Below are positions 26,802 to 35,863 of a stretch of DNA of 64,000 nt, piece by piece. The DNA is from Chthonobacter albigriseus. Its GTDB lineage: Bacteria; Pseudomonadota; Alphaproteobacteria; Rhizobiales; Pleomorphomonadaceae. The position numbers and the translations under genes were made by a program. How positions within the stretch are numbered: position 1 is the first letter of the stretch; each line of letters begins with the position of its first letter. The notes under the pieces are model-generated. The model ran no database searches. It had not been told where the DNA came from and was given only the letters and a program-made list of their open reading frames with translations. The stretch lies in assembly GCF_013839445.1 (NCBI RefSeq), contig NZ_JACDIT010000003.1, positions 310,001 through 374,000 on the forward strand. The letters are read 5' to 3'.

Positions 26802-29678
26802 TCAGTTCGCGTGATCGTCGACGCCGTAACGCTTGATCAGGGCTTCCACCAGCGGCCCCATCCGGCTACCGAACGAGCCCTTGATCATGATGGCGTCGCC
26901 CCCGCGAACGTCCTCGATCAGAATCGGCTCGAGAGCCGCGGATGATTCCGCATACGCCCCGCGCATCGGCCGCGGCAAGACCTGCCACAGGCTCTTCATC
27001 AGCGGCCCGGCCAGGAACACCTTGTCGACCTTGGCCTCGCTCAGGGCATCCACGAGCCCGGCATGCAACTGCGGGGCTTCCGGACCCAGTTCCAGCATGT
27101 CGCCGAGCACCGCGACTCGCCTTCCGCCCTGGCCCGTCCTGGACTGGCCGAGCAGCGCCACCGCCGCCTTCACCGACGTCGGATTGGCGTTGTAGCTCTC
27201 GTCGATCAGCAGCGCGCCGCCGCCGCGGGTCTTCAGCCGATGGCGCTTGCCGCGCCCCTTCGGCTGCTCCAGCCGCTGCAGCGCCAAGCCGGCCCGCGAA
27301 AGGTCGGCACCGGCCAGCTTGGCCGCCGCCAGCACCGCCAGCGAGTTGGCGACCAGATGCCGGCCGGGCGCACCGATCTTGTAGGTGATCTCCTCGCCGA
27401 GCACCGTGGCCGTCACCGCCGAACAGGTATCGTTGAGCGCCACCTTGAGGAGCCTGGCATCTGCCTCCGGGTGTTCGCCGAAACTCACCACGGCGGCCCC
27501 GTGCGCGGTCGCGGCGTCGCGGAGCAGCTCGAACCACTCGTTGTCGCGCGGGATCACGGCCGTGCCGCCGGGCTCCAGGCCCTCGAAGATCTCCGCCTTC
27601 GCCCGCGCAATTCCTTCCACGTTGGGAAAGTGCTCCAGATGGACCGCCGCCACCGTGGTGACGATCGCCACGTCAGGCCGCACCAGCGTCGTCAGCGGCG
27701 TGATCTCGCCGGCGTGGTTCATGCCGATCTCGAACACGCCGTAGGCGGTCCGCCGCGGCATCCTCGACAGCGTCAGCGGCACGCCCCAGTGGTTGTTGAA
27801 CGAGGCGACCGATGCGTGGACCAGCCCGCTCGCCGCCAGCGCGTGGCGCAGCGCCTCCTTGGTGGAAGTCTTGCCCACCGAACCGGTCACCGCGATGACC
27901 TTGGCCTCGGTCCGCTTGCGGGCGAAGGCGCCCAGTCGGCGAAGCCCCTCAAGCACGTCGTCGACGGCGACCAGCGCGCCCGCCTCTTTGAAGGCGTCCG
28001 CCCGATCCTCGGCGACCACGGCCACCGCGGCTCCGCGCCGGAGCGCCTCGGCCACGAAGTCATGTCCGTCGAAACGGTCGCCCTTGATGGCGAAGAACGC
28101 GTCGCCCGGCTCCACGGTGCGGCTGTCGATCGAGATCCCGTTGATCGCCTCCGGCACCGCCCCGATCACCGTCCCGCCGAGCGCCTCCAGGAACTCCTCG
28201 CGCGGCCAGAGCGCGTTGGCCGCGGCCGTTCCGGCCGGCAGGGCCGCCTTGATCGCCTCATGGTCTGAGAAGGGCAGCACCTGCGCCCCGACGATCTGAC
28301 CCGTCTCGTGCCCCTTGCCGGCGACCAGGAACACGTCGCCGTCGCCCAGCATGGCGATGCCGTGCCGGATCGCCTCGGCGCGGTCGCCGATCTCGATCGC
28401 CGACGGCGTGGCCGCCAGGATCTGCCGGCGGATTTCCGCCGGGTTCTCCGACCGCGGGTTGTCGTCCGTCACGATAGAGACGTCGGCGAGCCGTTCGGCT
28501 GCCGCGCCCATCTCCGGCCGCTTGCCACGGTCGCGATCGCCACCGGCGCCGAAGGCCACGATCAGCCGCCCGTCCACATAGGGCCGGAGCGTCTCCAGTG
28601 CCGTCTCCAGCGCGGCCGGCGTGTGCGCATAGTCGACGAAGATCGGCGCGCCCGACGGCGCGTAGGCCACCAGCTCCAGCCGCCCCGTCGCCCCCTTGAT
28701 GGCGGAGATCGCCTCCAGCGCCCGCGTCAGTGGCACCCCGGTCGCCGCCGCGAGCCCCGCCGCCACCAGCGCGTTGGAAACCTGGAAAGCGCCCACCAGC
28801 GGCACCCGGATCGACAGCGGCCCCTTGCCCACGTCCACTGTCACCCGCTGGGCGTAGCCGTCGCGGGCGACCTCCAGGAGGCGGATCGTCCGCCCGGCCC
28901 GGCCCACGGTGACGAGGTCCAGCCCGGAGATCCGCGCCGCCGTGGCGAAGGACTCGCCCGCCCGGTCGTCCATGTTCACCACCGCCCCGGCGCCTGGTTC
29001 CAGCAGCGTGTTGAACAGGCGGAGCTTGGCAGACAGGTAGTTCTCCATCGTGCCGTGGTAGTCGAGATGATCGCGCGACAGATTGGTGAAGGCCCCCGCC
29101 GCGATCTTCAGCCCGTCGAGCCGCCGCTGCACCAGACCGTGCGACGATGCCTCGACGGCGACATGGTCGATGCCGCCCTTGGCGAGGTCGTGCAGCGTGC
29201 GGTGCATGGTCACCGGGTCGGGCGTGGTCAGGTTGCCGTAGAGCGTCTCGCCCTTCACCACTACCCCGATGGTGCCGACCGAGGCCGCCGACAGACCCTC
29301 CGCTTCCCAGATCTGGCGCACGAAGGCGGCGACCGACGTCTTGCCGTTGGTGCCGGTGACGGCCACCACCGTTTTCGGCTGCGGCGCGTAGAAGCGCGAC
29401 ACCAGCTTGGCGAAGCGGCGCTGCGGATCGGGATCGCGCAGCACGGGGATGCCGACGCCCTCCGGCACCTCCTCTTCCTCGCCCATCAGGATGATCGAGG
29501 CGCCGGCCTGCACCGCCGCCGGGATGAAGCTGGTACCTTTCACCTTGGTACCCGGCAGCGCCGCGAAGAGGGCGCCGGGCTGCACCGATCGGCTGTCGGC
29601 GGTGACCCCGGTGATCACCATCCGGCGCACCTCGGCGTCCGGGGTGAAGATATCGGGAACGAGATCGGCGAGCTTCAT
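26802..29678 (-). CDS. Fused MurE-MurF: meso-DAP-adding and D-Ala-D-Ala-adding ligases in one chain
   Basis: One 958-residue frame carries two complete Mur ligases. Residues 1-480 are MurE: ATP loop GTNGKTS at 109-115, [16 protein letters not shown] and the meso-diaminopimelate signature DNPR at 406-409. Residues about 488-958 are MurF: ATP loop GSVGKTST at 599-606, [15 protein letters not shown] and [14 protein letters not shown]. They are joined by a short Ala-rich linker ([14 protein letters not shown]) where separate genes would have a stop and start. MurE/MurF fusions are known in some bacteria, for example Bordetella. Both active sites look intact, so the fusion should perform two consecutive cytoplasmic steps. 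Confidence 0.93.
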   Translation of the reverse strand: MKLADLVPDIFTPDAEVRRMVITGVTADSRSVQPGALFAALPGTKVKGTSFIPAAVQAGASIILMGEEEEVPEGVGIPVLRDPDPQRRFAKLVSRFYAPQPKTVVAVTGTNGKTSVAAFVRQIWEAEGLSAASVGTIGVVVKGETLYGNLTTPDPVTMHRTLHDLAKGGIDHVAVEASSHGLVQRRLDGLKIAAGAFTNLSRDHLDYHGTMENYLSAKLRLFNTLLEPGAGAVVNMDDRAGESFATAARISGLDLVTVGRAGRTIRLLEVARDGYAQRVTVDVGKGPLSIRVPLVGAFQVSNALVAAGLAAATGVPLTRALEAISAIKGATGRLELVAYAPSGAPIFVDYAHTPAALETALETLRPYVDGRLIVAFGAGGDRDRGKRPEMGAAAERLADVSIVTDDNPRSENPAEIRRQILAATPSAIEIGDRAEAIRHGIAMLGDGDVFLVAGKGHETGQIVGAQVLPFSDHEAIKAALPAGTAAANALWPREEFLEALGGTVIGAVPEAINGISIDSRTVEPGDAFFAIKGDRFDGHDFVAEALRRGAAVAVVAEDRADAFKEAGALVAVDDVLEGLRRLGAFARKRTEAKVIAVTGSVGKTSTKEALRHALAASGLVHASVASFNNHWGVPLTLSRMPRRTAYGVFEIGMNHAGEITPLTTLVRPDVAIVTTVAAVHLEHFPNVEGIARAKAEIFEGLEPGGTAVIPRDNEWFELLRDAATAHGAAVVSFGEHPEADARLLKVALNDTCSAVTATVLGEEITYKIGAPGRHLVANSLAVLAAAKLAGADLSRAGLALQRLEQPKGRGKRHRLKTRGGGALLIDESYNANPTSVKAAVALLGQSRTGQGGRRVAVLGDMLELGPEAPQLHAGLVDALSEAKVDKVFLAGPLMKSLWQVLPRPMRGAYAESSAALEPILIEDVRGGDAIMIKGSFGSRMGPLVEALIKRYGVDDHAN

Positions 29679-29809
29679 GGGGATGTGATGTCCGGTCCTG
29701 CGCAGGCGACGATTCGGCTTGGCCCAACGCTGCCCCCGCTTCGTGATCGAAATGAGGACGGCTCGGACGGCCGGGCTGGGAACTGACGCAACAACGCAAC
29801 GGGTACGGC

Positions 29810-29830
29810 GGGCGGCCTGGCGGGCCGCCC
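29810..29830. promoter_or_regulatory. 8-bp hairpin between ftsI and murE/F
   Basis: GGGCGGCC-TGGCG-GGCCGCCC lies right behind the ftsI stop in the 154-base gap before murE/F, one of the two larger gaps in an otherwise tightly packed cluster. There is no U-run in either direction. It could dampen transcription or mark an RNA processing site. Confidence 0.4.
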
Positions 29831-29832
29831 GG

Positions 29833-31572
29833 TCAGTAGGAGACCATCAGCGGCAGGTCCACATCGTCGAACCGGGGCAGCACACCGAGCATCGGCGCGA
29901 TCCGGCTGATCAGGTTGCCGGCCGTCGGCGCGGCATTGAGACCCGCGGTGGCAGCCATGCCCTCCTTCTCGGGGTTCGGTTCGTCGATCACCACGAGCAC
30001 CAGATACTGGGGATCCTCGATCGGAAAGCTGGCGATGAAGGCGTTGAAGCGCTTGCTGGCGGAGTAGCGGCCGTTGACCACCTTCTCCGCCGTGCCGGTC
30101 TTGCCGCCGACACGGTAGCCCGCGATGTTGGCGCGGGTGCCCGAGCCCTTGATCGCATTGAGGCGCATCAGGTAGCGCATGTCCTGGCTGGTCTGCGCGC
30201 TGAGCACCCGCTTGCCCTTCAGCGTCGCCTCGTCGTTGCTGCGGGGGAAGAAGGTCGGCGGCAGCAGCATGCCGCCGTTCATCACCGCCGAAGCTGCCAT
30301 GGCGGTCGCCAGCGGCGAAACCGAGATGCCGTGCCCGAACGAGACGGTGACCGTGGTGAGATCAGACCACCGCTTCGGCAGGATCGGCGCCGCCACTTCC
30401 GGCAGTTCGGTCGGCACCCGGTCCATCAGCCCCATACGCTTCAGGAATTCCTGCTGCCCGGCGCCACCCACCTTCAGCGCCTCGCGCCCGGTGCCGATAT
30501 TGGAGGAATAGATGAACACCTCCGGCACGGTGAGGACGCGACGCTTGGCATGGAAGTCGTTGACGGTGAACCCGCCCACCCTGAGCGGCACCGTCGCGTC
30601 GAAGCTGTCGGTGATCTTCACCTTGCCGCTGTCGAGCGCCATCGCGGTCGCGAACAGCTTGAAGGTCGAGCCCATTTCGTAGACCGCCGCCGAGGCGCGG
30701 TTCATCCGGGTGGGATCGAGCGCTTCCGCCGGATTGTTCGGGTCGTAGTCCGGCAGCGAGGTCATCGCCAGCACTTCGCCGGTCTTGGCGTTCATCACCA
30801 CGCCGGCGGCGGCCAGCGCCGTGTACTTCTCCATCGCCGCCGACAGCTCGTCGTAGAGCACGTGCTGGACCCTGAGGTCGAGCGAGAGCCGCACCGGCTC
30901 CAGGTTCGGCGTCATCGCGAAGCCGAGCCGGTGGAGATCGCCCAGCCACTGGTCGTCGAGGTACTTCTCGATCCCGGCGATGCCCTGGTTGTCGATGTTG
31001 ACGTGGCCGACGACGTAGCCGACCGACCGCCCGGACGGATAGAAGCGGCGGCTCTCCGACAGGAAGCCCACGCCGGGCAGTCCGAGCCGATGCACCGCGT
31101 CCTGCTGGGCCGGGGTGATCTCGCGCTTCAGCCAGACGAAGCCGGCATCGGAGGCCAGCTTCTGGCGGACCTGGTCGGTGCCGAGGTCGGGGAACACGGT
31201 GGCCAGCAGTTCGGTCGCCTCGTCCGGATCGACGATCCGGCGCGGCTCGGCATAGAGCGAGGCCGTCTTCACGTCGGTGGCGAGAATGATGCCGTTGCGG
31301 TCGATGATGTCGGGCCGGGAAGCCGCGATCGCGCTCTGCGCTGACCCGAGCGCCACGGCATCGGCCGGCTCCATCAGCCCGTACTGCACCAGTCGTCCGG
31401 CGATCGTGCCATAGACGGCCACGAACGCCGCCATCGTGATGTAGAGCCGCACCCGTGTCGTGTCCCCCGCCCCCTTCCGCCGCACGTGCGGCGCCGCGAT
31501 CGGCGCGCGCGTGGCCTGGGTCTCCGGACGGGACCGGAACCGGGCGAAGGGGAAGCGGAAGGCGGCGGCCAT
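29833..31572 (-). CDS. ftsI: Peptidoglycan D,D-transpeptidase FtsI (penicillin-binding protein 3)
   Basis: 579 residues. A basic cytoplasmic tail and one membrane helix (about 43-63) precede a pedestal with DRNGIILATDV. The transpeptidase domain has catalytic STFK at 302-305, SSN at 356-358 and KTGT at 491-494. It crosslinks septal peptidoglycan with FtsW. ATG 31572 gives the standard start; the gene lies 14 bases after ftsL. Confidence 0.95.
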   Translation of the reverse strand: MAAAFRFPFARFRSRPETQATRAPIAAPHVRRKGAGDTTRVRLYITMAAFVAVYGTIAGRLVQYGLMEPADAVALGSAQSAIAASRPDIIDRNGIILATDVKTASLYAEPRRIVDPDEATELLATVFPDLGTDQVRQKLASDAGFVWLKREITPAQQDAVHRLGLPGVGFLSESRRFYPSGRSVGYVVGHVNIDNQGIAGIEKYLDDQWLGDLHRLGFAMTPNLEPVRLSLDLRVQHVLYDELSAAMEKYTALAAAGVVMNAKTGEVLAMTSLPDYDPNNPAEALDPTRMNRASAAVYEMGSTFKLFATAMALDSGKVKITDSFDATVPLRVGGFTVNDFHAKRRVLTVPEVFIYSSNIGTGREALKVGGAGQQEFLKRMGLMDRVPTELPEVAAPILPKRWSDLTTVTVSFGHGISVSPLATAMAASAVMNGGMLLPPTFFPRSNDEATLKGKRVLSAQTSQDMRYLMRLNAIKGSGTRANIAGYRVGGKTGTAEKVVNGRYSASKRFNAFIASFPIEDPQYLVLVVIDEPNPEKEGMAATAGLNAAPTAGNLISRIAPMLGVLPRFDDVDLPLMVSY

Positions 31573-31586
31573 GGCGGAAAAGTCCT

Positions 31587-31982
31587 TCAGCGGATGTCGG
31601 CGTCGTCGGTGATGGCGGGATCTTCCACGGCTGCCGACTGCGCCGGCTTGTCGTGTGGCGCGACGTCGATCGGCACATCGACGGGCGGCACCTCCACCGG
31701 CTTGGCGGGGATGTCGGCAAGCGTTCCGATGTGGTTGGCGGTGATCGGCGTCAGCTGCAGGATGTCGGTGTGGCGGTCGACGAGTTCCTCCAGCCGGGCG
31801 GGCTGGGTCAGCACGCTCCACTCCGCCTTCAGGAAGCTGATCCGTTCCTGCTCCTGCGCGATCTGCCGCTGCACGCGGGCCAGCTTCTCCGACGCAAGCT
31901 CTGCCTCGTACTTCATGTCGTAGACGGCGGCAGCCGACAGGACCATCAGGAACACGAGAAGGGCGTTCACGAAGCGGGTCAT
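31587..31982 (-). CDS. ftsL: Cell division protein FtsL
   Basis: 131 residues: a membrane helix at about 5-22 (NALLVFLMVLSAAAVY), a coiled-coil heptad region to about residue 75 (ARVQRQIAQEQERISFLKAE, then VLTQPARLEELV) and a Pro/Asp-rich tail of about 50 residues. The tail is longer than in E. coli FtsL but common in alphaproteobacteria. Assignment also rests on its place between rsmH and ftsI. Confidence 0.88.
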   Translation of the reverse strand: MTRFVNALLVFLMVLSAAAVYDMKYEAELASEKLARVQRQIAQEQERISFLKAEWSVLTQPARLEELVDRHTDILQLTPITANHIGTLADIPAKPVEVPPVDVPIDVAPHDKPAQSAAVEDPAITDDADIR

Positions 31983-31985
31983 CGG

Positions 31986-32987
31986 TCACGCTCCTCGCGT
32001 CGTGGGCTGGAAAGCGGGAATGCCGAGCGCCCTCGGATCGATCGGGCGCGCCGCTGCGGCAGTCCGCGCAGCCGCCCGCAGCTTGGCCGACCGGGCGCGC
32101 GGATTGCGCTGGCACTCGGCCTCCGTCGGCTCCACGCCGCCCTTGTGGATCAGGCTGAAGGTCGCCGGTGGCAGGGTCGCCTCCGGCAGGTGTCGTGAAC
32201 CCTGTGCGACCGTCCGGCTGCGCTCCTGGATGAAGCGTTTGACGATCCGGTCCTCCAGCGAGTGGAAGGTGACGACCACCAGGCGCCCGCCCGCCGGCAG
32301 CAGCCGCTCGGCCGCTTCCAGCGCCTCGCCCAGTTCGTCGAGCTCATGGTTCACGTGGATGCGGATCGCCTGGAACGACCGCGTCGCCGGATGCGCTTCA
32401 CCGAAGCGCTTGGCGCCGAGCACCCTCTCGATGATCGCCACCAGCTCCTTCGTCCGCGTGATCGGTGCGGAGGCTCGGGCGGCCACGATCGCCTTGGCGA
32501 TCCGCCCGGCCTGCCGCTCCTCGCCGTAGACTGCGAGGATCCGCGCGATGTCCCGCCCGTCCAGCGTGTTGATCACGTCGGCCGCCGAGGGGCCGTCCAG
32601 GCTCATCCGCATGTCCAGCGGCCCGTCATAGCGGAACGAGAAACCGCGCTCCGCCTCGTCGATCTGCATCGACGAGACCCCGATGTCGAGCACCACGCCG
32701 TCCACATGCGTCAGGCCGGCCTCTTCGGCATGCCGGTCGAGCTCGGAGAAGGCGCCGTGCGCGATCCGGAACCGCCCGCCGGCCTCCGCCTCCAGCACCT
32801 TGCCGCGGGCGACCGCCGTCGGATCCCTGTCGATCCCGAGGACCATCGACGCGCCGGCCGCGAGCAGCGCCCGCGTGTACCCGCCCGCGCCGAACGTGCC
32901 ATCGATGAACACACCCCCTTCGATCGGGCCGAGTGCCTGGACAACTTCGTCGAGGAGAACCGGGAGATGCGGCGCCGCGTCGGTCAC
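31986..32987 (-). CDS. rsmH: 16S rRNA (cytosine(1402)-N4)-methyltransferase RsmH (MraW)
   Basis: 333-residue SAM-dependent enzyme that methylates C1402 in the ribosomal P site. Seen: HLPVLLDEVVQAL, FIDGTFGAGGYTRALL (SAM loop), VDGVVLDIGVSSMQID and VVTFHSLEDRIVKRF. The start is GTG 32987, which overlaps the mraZ stop as GTGA; the long frame upstream of it is only the shadow of mraZ. Confidence 0.95.
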   Translation of the reverse strand: MTDAAPHLPVLLDEVVQALGPIEGGVFIDGTFGAGGYTRALLAAGASMVLGIDRDPTAVARGKVLEAEAGGRFRIAHGAFSELDRHAEEAGLTHVDGVVLDIGVSSMQIDEAERGFSFRYDGPLDMRMSLDGPSAADVINTLDGRDIARILAVYGEERQAGRIAKAIVAARASAPITRTKELVAIIERVLGAKRFGEAHPATRSFQAIRIHVNHELDELGEALEAAERLLPAGGRLVVVTFHSLEDRIVKRFIQERSRTVAQGSRHLPEATLPPATFSLIHKGGVEPTEAECQRNPRARSAKLRAAARTAAAARPIDPRALGIPAFQPTTRGA

Positions 32988-33448
32988 GTTGCGCCCTCCG
33001 CTTCGGCGCGCGGCGTCGGCCGGCGTAGCGCAAGTGCCCGTCGGCGCGCTTCCGCCTCGTGCTCCGCGTAGCGGCCGGGCTCCCAGATCTGGAACTTGTA
33101 GCCCTGCCCCACGAAAGTCACCTCCTCGGTGATCCCCGCGAAGTCGAGGAGCGTGGAAGTCAGGCCGATCCGCCCTTCCGCATCCATCGAAAGCCGTTCG
33201 GAGAGCCCGTAGAAGGCCGTCGAGAGATAGTCGTGCTCCTCGGTGAAAGGATCGAACTTGCCAAGCCGCCGCTCGATCTCGGCGAGCAGCCCGTTGCCGC
33301 CGGCGTCCACGGCCTTCATGTCCAGCGAGGGGTAGCAGTAGAGCCCGTCGAACCCGTCCCGCGTCAGCACCTGACGGAACGCGGCCGGAACGGAGACCCG
33401 CCCCTTCCGATCGATCCGATTGGTGTATCGGGAAACGAACCCGCTCAT
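32984..33448 (-). CDS. mraZ: Transcriptional regulator MraZ
   Basis: 154 residues with two SpoVT/AbrB-like halves: FVSRYTNRIDRKGRVSVPAA and ERLSMDAEGRIGLTSTLL. MraZ forms a ring-shaped oligomer and represses its own operon in E. coli by binding spaced TGGGN repeats upstream. Such repeats are present here about 200 bases upstream. First gene of the dcw cluster. Confidence 0.94.
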   Translation of the reverse strand: MSGFVSRYTNRIDRKGRVSVPAAFRQVLTRDGFDGLYCYPSLDMKAVDAGGNGLLAEIERRLGKFDPFTEEHDYLSTAFYGLSERLSMDAEGRIGLTSTLLDFAGITEEVTFVGQGYKFQIWEPGRYAEHEAEARRRALALRRPTPRAEAEGAT

Positions 33449-33642
33449 CGGTTCCCTCTGGGCCTTTGGAAACGAACACCGGCCGCACGAACGAATTCAT
33501 GGACTGAAACGACGTCTTATCCGGCACGCCCGAACGGACGCGCCGCCTCCCGGAGCCCTGGACCGGACGCGCAAGGGCTCGTTCCGGCGACAGGCGCCAG
33601 CTTCCCCGCGGATCGGTTGACCGACCGTCTGGACATTGGGAT

Positions 33643-33677
33643 CGGGATGTCTTGGGATAGCATGGGAGCATATGGGC
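33643..33677. promoter_or_regulatory. Four 10-bp-phased GGGA boxes, probable MraZ operator
   Basis: CGGGA (33643), TGGGA (33653), TGGGA (33663) and TGGGC (33673) on the plus strand start exactly 10 bases apart, that is 5-base boxes with 5-base spacers. This is the arrangement described for MraZ binding upstream of the E. coli mra operon. The array covers the -10 box and the spacer and touches the -35 of the promoter on the other strand, so binding should block transcription. The boxes read on the strand opposite to mraZ; whether that orientation works is not known to me. Confidence 0.65.
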
Positions 33678-33682
33678 GTCAA
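33654..33682 (-). promoter_or_regulatory. Promoter of the mraZ/dcw cluster
   Basis: Minus strand TTGACG (33682-33677), 17-base spacer, TATCCC (33659-33654) with a preceding C, close to the alphaproteobacterial TTGAC-N17-CTAT pattern. Transcription would begin near 33647 and leave a leader of about 200 bases before mraZ. Confidence 0.6.
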
Positions 33683-33982
33683 CGCGATCGCTGCAGCGCC
33701 CGACCCCCGGCGCGGTCGGTAGTCATTAAAACTTGATCAATATTAACAAAGGGTTCACACGGTGTTTTGAAGTGCCGATTTCCGCGGATTTCCGGCATCC
33801 AACTTTGCGCTGTGACTGTTGCATTTCGGCCTCAATGCTGGACCTTGAGCGGACTGTCCCATGCTGTCCCAATGCAGCCCCAAGGTCGGTGTCAGCGGCC
33901 CCGATCGCCTTTCCGACAATGGCTTCCGCCGTCATCCCCGTGCTAGGGGACTCCGACCTGACGTTGACGTAAGGAATGATTC

Positions 33983-34450
33983 ATGCCGACGCCCGACAGT
34001 CCGGAGCCACCCATGGCCCGGCGCGGCTTCTCCACCTTCCAGCCTGGCGAAACCGGTCCGCTCGGCACGGTGGAACTGACCCGGGACGAAGTCGTCGCCT
34101 TCGCCTCGGCCTGGGATCCTCAGCCCTTCCACCTCGACGAGGCCGCCGGCCTCGCCTCGCCGCTGAAGGGACACGCCGCCTCAGGCTGGCACACCGCGAG
34201 CCTGCTGATGCGGCTGCTGGCCGACACTCTGCTCGCCGGCGCCAGGTCGATGGGCTCCGGCCACGTCCGCGATCTCAGGTGGGTCAAGCCTGTCCTGGTC
34301 GGCGACCGCCTCGCGGCTCGCTACGTGGTGCGCGAGGTTCGACCCTCATCGCGCGGCGACCGCGGCTACGTGGAGACCGACTTCGTGATGGAGAACCAGA
34401 ACGGCGTCACCGTTCTCACCATGAGTGCCACCCTGATCATCGGGAGTTGA
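33983..34450 (+). CDS. MaoC-like hot-dog-fold hydratase/dehydratase, first copy
   Basis: 155 residues. MaoC/(R)-specific enoyl-CoA hydratase-like hot-dog fold: AFASAWDPQPFHLDE and the substrate segment ASGWHTASLLMRL. An AAGGAA ribosome site lies 9 bases before ATG 33983. It is followed after 4 bases by a related gene, so the two probably form a heterodimer or act in series on an acyl-CoA or similar substrate. The substrate is unknown. Confidence 0.75.
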   Translation: MPTPDSPEPPMARRGFSTFQPGETGPLGTVELTRDEVVAFASAWDPQPFHLDEAAGLASPLKGHAASGWHTASLLMRLLADTLLAGARSMGSGHVRDLRWVKPVLVGDRLAARYVVREVRPSSRGDRGYVETDFVMENQNGVTVLTMSATLIIGS

Positions 34451-34454
34451 TCCC

Positions 34455-34895
34455 ATGCGCTTCGACGACATCCCGATCGATCAGCCCGTCGCCATCGGCA
34501 CCCACACCTTCACCCGCGAGGCCATCCTGGAGTTTGCTCGCGCCTACGACCCGCAGCCCTTCCACACCGACGAGGCGGAGGCTGAGGCCAGTCACTACGG
34601 CGGCCTGATCGCCTCCGGTTGGCATACCGCCGCCGCCTGGATGCGCCTGACCGTGGACCACGCCCGCACCCACGACACCCTCGCGGGCATCTCGCCCGGC
34701 ATCGACGAGATCCGCTGGCTGAAGCCGGTCTACCCCGGCGACACCATCAGCTACACCAACACCGTCCGCTCCAAGCGCCTGCTGGCGAGCCGGCCGGGCT
34801 GGGCGATCATCCACAACGAGGCCATCGGCACCAACCAGGCCGGCGACGTGGTCTATCGGATGATCGGCCCGGTGCTCGTCCCCGTGGCGGGCTGA
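34455..34895 (+). CDS. MaoC-like hot-dog-fold hydratase/dehydratase, second copy
   Basis: 146 residues, a paralogue of the preceding protein: FARAYDPQPFHTDE, IASGWHTAAAWMRL and IDEIRWLKPVYPGDT. Tandem MaoC pairs of this size are common in Rhizobiales. It converges with efp, which ends 65 bases further on. Confidence 0.77.
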   Translation: MRFDDIPIDQPVAIGTHTFTREAILEFARAYDPQPFHTDEAEAEASHYGGLIASGWHTAAAWMRLTVDHARTHDTLAGISPGIDEIRWLKPVYPGDTISYTNTVRSKRLLASRPGWAIIHNEAIGTNQAGDVVYRMIGPVLVPVAG

Positions 34896-34907
34896 CGGCA
34901 TGCAAAG

Positions 34908-34935
34908 AAAAAGGCCCCCGCACGCGCGGAGGCCT
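34908..34935 (-). terminator. Rho-independent terminator of efp
   Basis: Read on the minus strand, AGGCC-T-CCGC / GCGG-G-GGCCT form a stem with an ACGC-type loop and are followed by TTTTT (A-run 34908-34912). It lies 26 bases after the efp stop. Confidence 0.75.
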
Positions 34936-34960
34936 GGATAGGATCGGCTACGGACGGAGC

Positions 34961-35530
34961 TCAGTCCTTGGCGCGTTCCACGTAGGACGCGTCTTCGGTC
35001 ATCACCACCACACGGGTGCCGGCCGTCACGAAGGGCGGCACCATCGTCTTCACGCCGTTCGACAGCATCGCCGGCTTGTAGGACGACGCCGCCGTCTGGC
35101 CCTTCACCACCGGCTCGGTTTCCACGATCTCCAGCACCACGCGGGCCGGCAGTTCGATCGAAACCGGCAGGTCGTTGTAGACCGCGATGTGGCATTCCAT
35201 ATTCTCGGCCAGGAACGGCGCGCGGTCGCCCACCACGTCCTTGGACACGGAGATCTGCTCGTAGCTCTCCATGTTCATGAACGCGAAGCCCTCCTCGTCC
35301 TCGTAGAGGAAGGTGTAGGGCCGCTCGTCCAGGAAGGCGCGCTCCACCTGCTCGGTGGTCTTGTAGCGCACCGAGACCTTCACGCCATCGGCGATCCGGC
35401 GCATGTCGATCTGGGTCGTCGGCGTACCCTTGCCCGGATGGAAGTTCTCCGCGGAGAGCACGACGTGCAGCTTGTCGTCGAGTTCGACGACGTTGCCCTT
35501 GCGGATCTGGCTGGCGATGACCTTGACCAT
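34961..35530 (-). CDS. efp: Elongation factor P
   Basis: 189 residues. EF-P enters the ribosome E site and relieves stalling at proline stretches. The modified loop is ENFHPGKGT with Lys34, the residue that EpmA beta-lysylates; epmA is also in this window at 40746. C-terminal OB segments ([35 protein letters not shown]) are intact. ATG 35530 gives the standard N-terminus; the longer frame upstream is not conserved. Confidence 0.96.
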   Translation of the reverse strand: MVKVIASQIRKGNVVELDDKLHVVLSAENFHPGKGTPTTQIDMRRIADGVKVSVRYKTTEQVERAFLDERPYTFLYEDEEGFAFMNMESYEQISVSKDVVGDRAPFLAENMECHIAVYNDLPVSIELPARVVLEIVETEPVVKGQTAASSYKPAMLSNGVKTMVPPFVTAGTRVVVMTEDASYVERAKD

Positions 35531-35863
35531 GAGTGTATCGGTGTCCCGGACGTGAATAGGAGGCTTTGCCCCCGGGCGGCATGCATCGGAAGCGAAGGGC
35601 TCGTCATTCGCGAAAGACATGCGGACCGGGAGGACCGGCGCTGGATGGCGTCTCTCCTGACATTTTCGCGGCGGAAAAGGAAGAGGTGTTGTGAACGAGA
35701 CCCGTCCGACGGAGGCTCCGGCGTGCTCGCCACGGTCGGAAAGCGGCGTTCGACCGCCCTCGCGTTCCACCGCGCCTGATCACTGGCCCAGGGACGCAGG
35801 CTCCTCGGCTGAGGCTCCACCGCTCGGAACGGCGCGTGCGGCTAACCGGATCTGACCGACGCG
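35531..35863. other. Intergenic stretch between efp and the AraC regulator gene
   Basis: About 330 bases without a supportable gene. It must hold the efp promoter on the minus strand, but I see no convincing -35/-10 pair. Open frames here are extensions of efp and have no family support. Confidence 0.5.

Noticed and set aside
33726-33746. TTAA...TTAA as a CtrA site upstream of mraZ
   Set aside because: The spacing is 13 bases rather than the 7 of the CtrA consensus.
33733-33972. 79-codon plus-strand frame upstream of the MaoC genes
   Set aside because: No ribosome site, no recognisable protein; it lies in the promoter region of two divergent units.
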